Shown one piece after another: positions 7,864 to 14,535 of a stretch of DNA of 64,000 nt. The number at the start of each line of letters is the position of its first letter. The first letter of the stretch is position 1. Position numbers and translations under genes: made by a program. Source of the stretch: Streptomyces sp. CC228A (GTDB taxonomy: Bacteria > Actinomycetota > Actinomycetes > Streptomycetales > Streptomycetaceae). The stretch covers positions 558,001 to 622,000 of the forward strand of contig NZ_JAJPUI010000003.1 of NCBI RefSeq assembly GCF_021390935.1. The letters are read 5' to 3'. The notes under the pieces are model-generated. The model was not told where the DNA came from and did no database searches. It saw only the letters and a list, made by a program, of their open reading frames with translations.

Positions 7864-8604
7864 ATGGGGCTCAGGTTCATCGGCACCACCAGCGACGACG
7901 GTGACTGCCCCACCCTGTACGAGATCGAAGGCACCAACAAGATCCTGGTCCAGGGAGAAAGGGAGACCGACCCCGAGCACCTCGCCGCGCTGCGGGACGT
8001 CAAGCCGTCCGAGACCTTCGTCCGGGTTCCGCGCAGCCTCCTCGCCCGGTACGCCCCGAGGACCGAAGCGCCCGCACTTCAGCCGTTCTCCTCGATCACG
8101 CACCTGTTCCGCGAGTTCCGGCACACCGCATGGCGCCTGGAGACCCGCCGCGGCTACGCCTCAGACCGCAGGAGCCCCAAGTGGCAGCGTTTCCTCGCCG
8201 GTGAGGACATCGCGCGCGAGCCCGACAACGTGTGGCGGGAGAACGTCCGGACGCAGACGGCTCAGGGCAAGCGGTTCGAGCGTGTACGCCTGGTGGACGA
8301 GCCCATGACCCGGGGGCAGGAGTTCCTCCTCGCCAGCGCGCCGAGCAACGTCGCCGCAGGAGAGGACATCCGCAACCTCACCCGCCAGAAGGCACAGCAG
8401 TTGCGGCTGCCCGACTACGACTTCTGGCTCTTCGACTCACGCGTCGTCGCACGGTTCGCCTTCGACGACGAAGACACCACACTCGGCGTGTACGTCACGG
8501 ACGACCCGGCTGACGTGCTCGCCGCGTGCCAAGCGCGCGACGCGGCCTGGCATTACGCCACGCGTACCGCAGACTTCGCCCGGCGGGTACGTTCAGGCAT
8601 GTGA
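7864..8604 (+). CDS. DUF6879-type protein fused to a normally separate small upstream protein
   Basis: 246 residues from the ATG at 7864 (GAGGAGGGC upstream). Residues 1-65 (MGLRFIGTTSDDGDCPTLYE ... FVRVPRSLLARYAPR) look like the short protein usually encoded just before DUF6879 genes. From about residue 75 the DUF6879 part follows: ITHLFREFRHTAWRLETRRG, RVRLVDEPMTRGQEF, AGEDIRNLTR, LPDYDFWLFDSRVVARFAF and DAAWHYATR. From memory the two are separate genes in most relatives, so this is a fusion, either genuine or caused by a lost stop or indel. DUF6879 genes usually sit beside XRE/DUF5753 regulators, as here. The stop overlaps the next start (GTGA). Confidence 0.65.
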   Translation: MGLRFIGTTSDDGDCPTLYEIEGTNKILVQGERETDPEHLAALRDVKPSETFVRVPRSLLARYAPRTEAPALQPFSSITHLFREFRHTAWRLETRRGYASDRRSPKWQRFLAGEDIAREPDNVWRENVRTQTAQGKRFERVRLVDEPMTRGQEFLLASAPSNVAAGEDIRNLTRQKAQQLRLPDYDFWLFDSRVVARFAFDDEDTTLGVYVTDDPADVLAACQARDAAWHYATRTADFARRVRSGM

Positions 8605-9449
8605 GCACCGACTTCCAGACGGCCCGCGCAGCGCTCGGCGCGCGGCTCCGCGAACTGCGCGCCGAGGCGGGCCTGGAAGGCAAAGACCTGGCGGCGAGAC
8701 TCGGCTGGTAGCCGTCGAAGGTCTCCCGGCTCCAGAACGGCAAGCAGACCCCCACGGCCGCCGACCTGACGGCGTGGGCCCAGGCGTGCGGCCTGCCGGA
8801 GAGCGACGCGGAACTCCAAAGGCTACGAGCCGGATGGGAGATGAAGCAGCGTCACCGATCGCGGCGGCGTCAGCTCGCTGCCGGGCACCGCGGCCGACAG
8901 GAGATCGCCGTCCGCCAGATGGAGTCCACGCGGATGATCCGCGGCCTGGAGGTGTCACGCGTCCCGGGGCTGTTCCAGACTCCGGAGTACGCCCGGACCA
9001 TCTTCGATGCGAACGCGAGGTTCCGGGGCATTCCGCCTACGACCGAGGCTGCCGTTGAGGCGCGGATGCGACGTCAGGAGGCGCTGTACGACCCGGGCAA
9101 ACAGTTCCGGTTCCTGCTGTGCGAGGCGGCCCTCTACCACCGCTCCTGCGCGGCAGACGTGATGGCGGAGCAGTTGGACCGGCTGTACAACCTCGTCGGC
9201 CAGCGAAGGGTGGAGCTGGGCGTGCTGCCCTTCGGAACCCGGCTGCGCCGCACGGCACCCCACGCGTTCTGGATCTACGATGAGCGGCTCGTCATCGTGG
9301 AGACGATCAGCGAAGAGCTCTGGCTGACGGGTACAGAGGACGTGCAGTTGTACGAGCGGGCCTGGGAATGGCTCGCCGAGTCCGCCGAGTACGGAACAGT
9401 GGCACGCCGTCTCATCGGCCGGGCGCGGGCCTCGCTCGACCTCGGTTGA
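8601..9449 (+). pseudogene. XRE-family regulator with DUF5753 domain, interrupted by an in-frame TAG
   Basis: The GTG at 8601 overlaps the upstream stop. An N-terminal HTH (LGARLRELRAEAGLEGKDLA, ARLGW) is followed by TAG at 8709-8711 and then, in the same frame, PSKVSRLQNGKQTPTAADL, the second half of the HTH. The rest is an intact DUF5753 domain (SRVPGLFQTPEYARTIFDA, FRFLLCEAALYHRS, VELGVLPFGTRLRRTAPHAF). A CAG codon there would give the usual GW-Q-PSKVSR, so one C-to-T change explains the break. Re-initiation further down would make a protein lacking a complete HTH. It could be decay, a sequencing error or, less likely, read-through. Confidence 0.75.
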
Positions 9450-9587
9450 GCAACCGGCAGCAAACACCGTCCGGGCGTTCGCAATCGCGCGCAATCGTGG
9501 GGCTTCCAGGCGATCGCAGTCCCTACGGTCCTGGTCATGACCCCACAACCCGTCTCAGTGCAGGAATCCGCAAGAGGTGACCGCCCG

Positions 9588-9806
9588 ATGAGCGTCCCGC
9601 CGCCTGTGGGCCCGCCCCCGACGTGGCTCGCCGCGCCCGCGCTCGCCGGGCCGCCGCAGCCTCCGCCGCTCACCGAGCGGCAGCGCCGCGGCCGGCAGTG
9701 CGCGGACTGCGCCGTCGAGCTGACCGCCGTCACCGCCCGGCCGCTGCCGCGGCGCTTCCCGTTGCGGGTCTGCCTGCGCTGCCACACCGCGAGGAGCAGC
9801 CGGTGA
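9588..9806 (+). CDS. 72-aa Cys-rich protein, paralogue of the gene at 6663
   Basis: The ATG at 9588 is chosen because GAGGTGA lies 7 nt upstream; an in-frame ATG at 9537 would add 17 residues. After a Pro-rich N-terminus comes RGRQCADCAVELTAVTARPL and RVCLRCHTARSSR, nearly the same as the product at 6663 with the same two CxxC knuckles. The stop overlaps the next gene's GTG, repeating the coupling seen in the first cassette. Confidence 0.6.
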   Translation: MSVPPPVGPPPTWLAAPALAGPPQPPPLTERQRRGRQCADCAVELTAVTARPLPRRFPLRVCLRCHTARSSR

Positions 9807-10009
9807 CCGCGGCCGCGGGGGCGCTGCCCGCGTACGGGGCGCTCACCGCACTCCAGCGGTACGGCCTGGACTGCGCGTTCTGCGGCGCGCCGCTCGCGCC
9901 GGGAGCCGCGGTGTCGCCGGGGTGGCTGCGCCACCGGCCCGCGCCCGGCGTGCGGGTCGTGTGGGCGCCCCGCGCCTGCCGCGGCTGCGTCGGGGAGGGC
10001 GCGCCGTGA
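9803..10009 (+). CDS. 68-aa protein with two CxxC pairs, unknown
   Basis: Starts with GTG in a GTGA overlap and ends inside the next GTG. The product has LDCAFCGAPLAPGAAV and RACRGCVGEGAP, i.e. paired CxxC motifs about 40 residues apart, suggesting one structural zinc. It occupies the same position as the 59-aa protein in the first cassette, with only loose similarity. Function unknown. Confidence 0.5.
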   Translation: MTAAAGALPAYGALTALQRYGLDCAFCGAPLAPGAAVSPGWLRHRPAPGVRVVWAPRACRGCVGEGAP

Positions 10010-10271
10010 CCGTACGCAGCGCCATCCGCGAGGCGGAGTGGGTCATCGGCGCCGACCGCGGCGAGGGTGCCCCGCGCTCGCCGGTCCGGGAGACCGAGTG
10101 CACCACGTGCCATGAGCGTTCGGAGGCCAGCGATGAGCAGCTCGGCCCCGACCTGTGGGCGATCCGGCACGCCGCCCGCACCCGGCACACCGGGTTCCGG
10201 GAGATCGTGACCGCCTTCCTCCGCGTCGCCCCGGCCCCCGGCAACCCCTGTACGACCAGCGGTGCCCGTAG
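10006..10271 (+). pseudogene. DUF7848-type protein, C-terminal frameshift
   Basis: The GTG at 10006 overlaps the previous stop. The product reads RSAIREAEWVIGADRG, VRETECTTCHERSEAS, GPDLWAIRHAARTRHTGFRE and FLRVAPAPGNP, matching the small Streptomyces family I know as DUF7848 (about 85-90 aa, Cys pair in ECTTC). After GNP the frame stays open for 700 nt, but the minus-one frame gives LYDQRCP and a TAG at 10269. One missing C in the run at 10245-10248 would restore the normal end. Sequencing error or a real indel; the protein is otherwise intact. Confidence 0.6.
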
Positions 10272-10408
10272 GGCTGCCGCTGGATCCCCGCCCGCCAGCG
10301 CCCGGCAGCGGCCGCGGCGGCGGGTGCACGACCCGGTGCGGCCGGCACCCTGCCAGGTCCTCCGGCCGCACCGGCGACCACCCCATCCACCAGAACGGGA
10401 GGCACCAC

Positions 10409-10949
10409 GTGAGTACCACACTCGACGCCCGCACGCTCCTGAGCGAGCACTTCCCGAACGTCGTCGCGACCGTCCTCGACAGCAACCCCGGCATGCAGCA
10501 GGACCTCGCCGAACGGATCACCGAGGAGGGCATCAAGTTCGTCGTCACCTGCGCCCGCACCCCGGCGTGGCCCGCTCCGTCACGGATCGTCACCGAGGCT
10601 GCACTCCGCATCAAGTTCGTCGTCACCTGCGCCCGCACCCCCGGCGTGGCCCTGGCTCCGTCACGGATCGTCGACGAGGGGTGGCGCCCTGCTGCTGCAC
10701 TCCGCCCCGTACGCCGAGCTGTGCGCCCGCTTCGGGAGCATGGTGCACCACTACCCGGGCTACGACCCCACCCACTACGACCACGAGATCCTCGACCGTA
10801 CCCGCGCGAGCATCCGCGCCGCCGGGTTCGACGTGGACGAAGAGCTGTGGGCGGCACCGGGCGACGAGCGTCTCGCCGCGGTGGCGGCGCAGTGCCAGCA
10901 CGCGCCGTCCTGCGCCATCAGGCCGATGCCGAAGCCCGAGTGGCCGTAG
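10409..10949 (+). pseudogene. Unknown conserved protein with internal 78-bp duplication and frameshift
   Basis: The GTG at 10409 has GGGAGGCACC upstream. It begins VSTTLDARTLLSEHFPNVVA and contains a 26-residue segment twice (IKFVVTCARTP...). Near 10670-10690 coding moves to another frame, which reads ALLLHSAPYAELCARFGSMV, HHYPGYDPTHYDHEI and ends SCAIRPMPKPEWP at 10949. The DEGW...LLLH...Y...HHYP pattern faintly recalls glycine-rich/DUF1399-like proteins, but I would not name it. One base added in the GGGG run near 10680 rejoins the frames. Confidence 0.5.
10531..10686 (+). repeat. Imperfect 78-bp tandem duplication inside a gene
   Basis: CATCAAGTTCGTCGTCACCT begins at 10531 and again at 10609, exactly 78 nt (26 codons) later. 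Similarity continues through CACGGATCGTC at the end of each unit. The second unit continues into the normal downstream protein; the first carries small deletions. Either an in-frame duplication in the genome or an assembly artefact joining two paralogues. Confidence 0.7.
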
Positions 10950-10973
10950 CGTGGCGCCCTGGAGGTGACCCGC

Positions 10974-11105
10974 ATGAAGGAGTGGATCGACCCGCGGTAC
11001 GCGCACCTGGTGGCGGCGTGGAAGCGCGCCCAGCAGCCGGACTCGCGTGATCCGCGCGAACCCCGTCCGGCCCGCGGCTTCATCATGGCGCAGCCGAAGC
11101 GCTGA
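10974..11105 (+). CDS. 43-aa basic protein, unknown
   Basis: The ATG at 10974 has an excellent GGAGGTGA ribosome binding site. The product starts MKEWIDPRYAHLVAAWKRAQ and ends ARGFIMAQPKR. The good ribosome binding site, the position 24 nt after the preceding gene and the natural composition argue that it is real. No family recognised. Confidence 0.5.
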   Translation: MKEWIDPRYAHLVAAWKRAQQPDSRDPREPRPARGFIMAQPKR

Positions 11106-11513
11106 CCGACCGCTCCGGCGGCACGTCCCGCGGTCGGCCGGGGCCCTACCGCACCAGATCCGTGCCGTCCAACGCGGCGTGGGCCCCTGCCACGCAGCAG
11201 CACGCCCCTGACCCACGCGGTCCGCCACCGGACGTGACTCCGGTCCCGCGGGCGGCCCGCGGTGGCGCGGTGGGCGCGTGCGGGGGCATCCGAGGGGCGC
11301 GGAGAGCGGGTGCGGATGCCACCGGCAGGTGCGGCCGCGGGGTGTCTTCGCCGCCCTGACCGGGCACGACTCCTGTACGCACCGCCCCGTAACGGCGCCT
11401 ACGGCCCGGCTGCGCCCCCACCTGTCTCCCCCACCTCATCCCCTTGTCTCCCCGTTCCCCGCTGCCCGGCCGCACGCCGCCGGGTGCTCTCCCCTGCCCT
11501 GAAGGAGGGCCTC
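11106..11513. other. Intergenic region with the second copy of the 22-bp repeat
   Basis: No gene seen. Positions 11135-11156 match 7602-7623 exactly (core GGCCGGGGCCCTACCGC). The rest is GC-rich with no obvious dyad or promoter. A CTGAAGGAGGGCC ribosome binding site for the next gene lies at its end. Confidence 0.5.
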
Positions 11514-12582
11514 ATGGACTTCGTCCCGCGCTCGGAGTGGGGCGCTCCCGCGACCAGCCCGGCGGCCTCCTCGCCTCGACCCGGGGGGAAGGTGAAGGTC
11601 CACGTGCGGAAGGTGCGCGACGCCCACCTGGCGAACACCCTACGTGCGGAAGGTGCGCGACGCCCACCTGGCGAACACCAGTGAGAACTACGTGGACGTG
11701 GCGTACAACCTCCTCGTGTGCGAGCACGGCACCGTGTACGAGGGGCGGGGCGCGCACCGCCGCTGCGGGGCCAACGGCAGCGCGGAGCTCAACCGCGCGC
11801 ACTACGCGGTGTGCGCGCTGCTCGGCTCGTCGGGGCTGACGGAGCCGCCCGACGCGCTGCTGCGCGGGCTGCGGGACGCCATCGCGTACCTGCGCCGCGA
11901 GGGGGACGCGGGCGACGAGGTCCTCGGGCACCGCGACGGCCACCCCACCTCGTGCCCGGGCGATCCGCTGTACCGGTGGGTGCGGGCGGGCGCCCCCCGG
12001 CCGGGCGGTGGGGAGGGGGAGCCCGGGCCGCCGCCCGTGGCCCGGTACCAGACCACGATCAACGGGCTCGTGTACGGGTACGGGGCGCGCGGCGACCACG
12101 TGACGGCGGTCGGCCGGGCCCTCGTCGAGCGCGGTCACGGGGAGCACTACCGGGTGGGCCCCGGCCCGGTGTGGTCGGATGCGGACACCCTCAACTACGC
12201 GTCGTGGCAGCGTTCCCTCGGCTACACGGGCGGCGACGCGGACGGCGTGCCCGGGGAGGTGTCGCTGCGGCGGCTGCTCGGCAGGCTGCCGGGGCGGCCG
12301 GTGGTGGACCTGTCCCGGCTGGTGGCCGCCGCCCGGCAGGACCCGCCGTCGTCCGGTACGCGGGTGTCCTACGCGGGCGTACGGGTCGTGGAGGACGCGC
12401 TGGTCGCGGAGGGGCTGCTGGACCGGCGGTACGCGGACGGGCACTTCGGCACGGCGACGGTCCGGGCGTACGCGGCGTGGCAGCGCCGCTGCGGCTACAC
12501 CGGGGCCGCCGCCGACGGCATCCCGGGCCGCGACTCCCTGACCCGCCTGGGCCGCGCCCGCGGTTTCGACGTGACGCCCTGA
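11514..12582 (+). pseudogene. Peptidoglycan-recognition (PGRP/amidase_2-like) protein with repeated C-terminal domains, broken by a duplication
   Basis: The ATG at 11514 follows GAAGGAGGGC. The start MDFVPRSEWGAPATS is the typical beginning of actinobacterial PGRP/N-acetylmuramoyl-L-alanine amidase proteins. Later come YNLLVCEHGTVYEGRG, LNRAHYAVCALLG and VLGHRDGHPTSCPGDPLY, which hold the His/Cys zinc-type residues. Two tandem C-terminal repeats (YASWQRSLGYTGGDADGVPG and YAAWQRRCGYTGAAADGIPG) are peptidoglycan-binding-like. The frame breaks at a 40-bp tandem duplication (11601-11680); removing one copy restores it. Even then about 20-25 residues normally between VKVH and the VRDIQ-like helix seem to be missing. 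Role would be cell-wall cleavage; it lies at the end of the accessory block. Confidence 0.7.
11601..11680 (+). repeat. 40-bp tandem duplication disrupting the PGRP gene
   Basis: Two adjacent 40-nt copies (11601-11640 and 11641-11680) differ only at the first and last base. The core is GTGCGGAAGGTGCGCGACGC. Because 40 is not a multiple of 3, the extra copy shifts the frame by one and separates the N-terminal 30 residues from the rest. Confidence 0.85.
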
Positions 12583-12663
12583 GGGGCGGGCCCGGGCGGC
12601 AACCCCGGAGCGGGTGGCGGCGACTGTCGTACGCAACGTCCCTCACCCCCATCCGGAGGACAC

Positions 12664-14535
12664 ATGCGTCACCCGCGCACACGCCGTGCGTCCGCGGCCG
12701 GAGCGGCTCTGGCCGCCGCCGTCGCGGTCGCCGTCACCGGGCTCCCCGCGCCCTCGGCCGGCGCCGCCGCCGCTGCCGCTCCCCCGCGGCAGGCGGAGCG
12801 GCTCGACCGGGGGCTCGTCAGCGTGCACACCGGCTCCGGCAACCTCGTGAGCTGGCGGTGGCTGGCCACCGACCCGGACGGCGTCGCCTTCAACGTCTAC
12901 CGGTCCGGTACGAAGGTGAACGCCTCACCCGTCACCGGGTCCACCAACTTCTTCCACGCCGGTGCGCCCGGCCACGCCGGCTACACCGTCCGTGCCGTCG
13001 TCGGCGGCGTCGAGCAGGCCGACTCCCCGCCCGCCGTGCAGTTCCGCGCCGGGTACAAGGACGTGCCGCTGTCGCCGCCCGCCGGGGGCACCACCCCCGA
13101 CGGGGTGGCGTACGCGTACGAGGCGAACGACGCGTCGGTGGGCGACCTCGACGGGGACGGCGACCTGGACTTCGTCCTCAAGTGGCAGCCCACCAACGCC
13201 AAGGACAACTCGCAGGCCGGGTACACGGGCAGCACCGTCCTCGACGGCATCACGCTGGAGGGGACGCGGCTGTGGCGGGTCGACCTCGGCCGGAACATCC
13301 GGTCCGGGGCGCACTACACCCAGTTCCAGGTGTACGACTACGACGGCGACGGGCGCGCCGAGGTCGCGGCGAAGACCGCGGACGGGACCGTGGACGGGCG
13401 GGGGGCGGTCCTCGGGAACGGGGCCGCCGACCACCGCAACTCCCGCGGGTACGTGCTGTCCGGGCCGGAGTACCTCACCATGTTCGACGGCCGGACCGGG
13501 GCCGCGCTCGGCACCGTCGACTACGTGCCCGCCCGGGGGAACGTGGCGTCCTGGGGCGACGGTTACGGCAACCGGGTCGACCGGTTCCTCGCCGGGACCG
13601 CGTACCTGGACGGCGTGCGGCCCTCGCTGGTCATGGCGCGCGGCTACTACACCCGTACCGTCGTCGCCGCCTGGGACTGGCGGGACGGGCGGTTCACCCG
13701 GCGGTGGACGTTCGACACGGACTCCTCCACCAACGCGGGGAGGGGGTACGACGGGCAGGGGTCGCACAGCCTGTCCGTCGGGGACGTCGACGGCGACGGG
13801 CGGGACGAGGTCGTGTACGGGTCCATGGCCGTCGACGACGACGGGCGCGGGCTGTGGACGGCCCGCACCGGGCACGGCGACGCCCAGCACCTGGGGGACC
13901 TGGACCCGGGCACGCCGGGGCTGGAGTACTTCAAGGTGTCGGAGTCCGCGTCGCAGCCCGCCGCGCTGTACCTGGACCCGGCGGACGGGGCCGTCCGGTG
14001 GCGGCTCGCCCCCTGCTGCGACAACGGGCGCGGGGTCGCCGGGGACGTCTGGGACGGCAGCGCCGGGGCCGAGGTGTGGTCCTCCGCCGACGGGTCGGTC
14101 CGCGACGCGGGCGGCGCGGCGAAGGGGCGCAAGCCGTCGTCCGCCAACTTCCTCGCGTGGTGGGACGGGGACCCGTCGCGGGAGCTGCTCGACGGGACCC
14201 GGGTCGACAAGTACGGGCCCGGCGGGGACACCCGGCTGCTGACGGGGGCCTCGGTCGCGTCCAACAACGGGACGAAGGCGACGCCCGCGCTGTCCGGGGA
14301 CATCCTCGGCGACTGGCGGGAGGAAGTCGTGTGGCGGACCGCGGACAACCGGAACCTGCGGATCTACTCCACGCCGCACCTGACCGGGACGCGGATCACG
14401 ACCCTGCTGCACGACACGATGTACCGGACGGGTCTGGCGTGGCAGAACACCGGCTACAACCAGCCGCCGCACCCGTCGTTCCACATCGGGGCCGGGATGC
14501 GCACGGCACCCCGGCCCCGGGTGTCCACCCCGTGA
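12664..14535 (+). CDS. Secreted rhamnogalacturonan lyase (PL11)
   Basis: 623 residues. A signal peptide (RRASAAGAALAAAVAVAVTG, cleavage near AGAAAA) is followed by a small beta domain (VSWRWLATDPDGVAFNVYRS) and an eight-bladed propeller with EF-hand-like calcium loops DLDGDGDLDF, DYDGDGRAEV and DVDGDGRDEV, as in YesW-type PL11 enzymes. The last blade ends HDTMYRTGLAWQNTGYNQPP, a PL11 hallmark. It cleaves the rhamnogalacturonan-I backbone of pectin outside the cell. No carbohydrate-binding module follows. The stop codon abuts the convergent GH74 stop (14535/14536). A CebR box is not visible upstream. Confidence 0.93.
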   Translation: MRHPRTRRASAAGAALAAAVAVAVTGLPAPSAGAAAAAAPPRQAERLDRGLVSVHTGSGNLVSWRWLATDPDGVAFNVYRSGTKVNASPVTGSTNFFHAGAPGHAGYTVRAVVGGVEQADSPPAVQFRAGYKDVPLSPPAGGTTPDGVAYAYEANDASVGDLDGDGDLDFVLKWQPTNAKDNSQAGYTGSTVLDGITLEGTRLWRVDLGRNIRSGAHYTQFQVYDYDGDGRAEVAAKTADGTVDGRGAVLGNGAADHRNSRGYVLSGPEYLTMFDGRTGAALGTVDYVPARGNVASWGDGYGNRVDRFLAGTAYLDGVRPSLVMARGYYTRTVVAAWDWRDGRFTRRWTFDTDSSTNAGRGYDGQGSHSLSVGDVDGDGRDEVVYGSMAVDDDGRGLWTARTGHGDAQHLGDLDPGTPGLEYFKVSESASQPAALYLDPADGAVRWRLAPCCDNGRGVAGDVWDGSAGAEVWSSADGSVRDAGGAAKGRKPSSANFLAWWDGDPSRELLDGTRVDKYGPGGDTRLLTGASVASNNGTKATPALSGDILGDWREEVVWRTADNRNLRIYSTPHLTGTRITTLLHDTMYRTGLAWQNTGYNQPPHPSFHIGAGMRTAPRPRVSTP

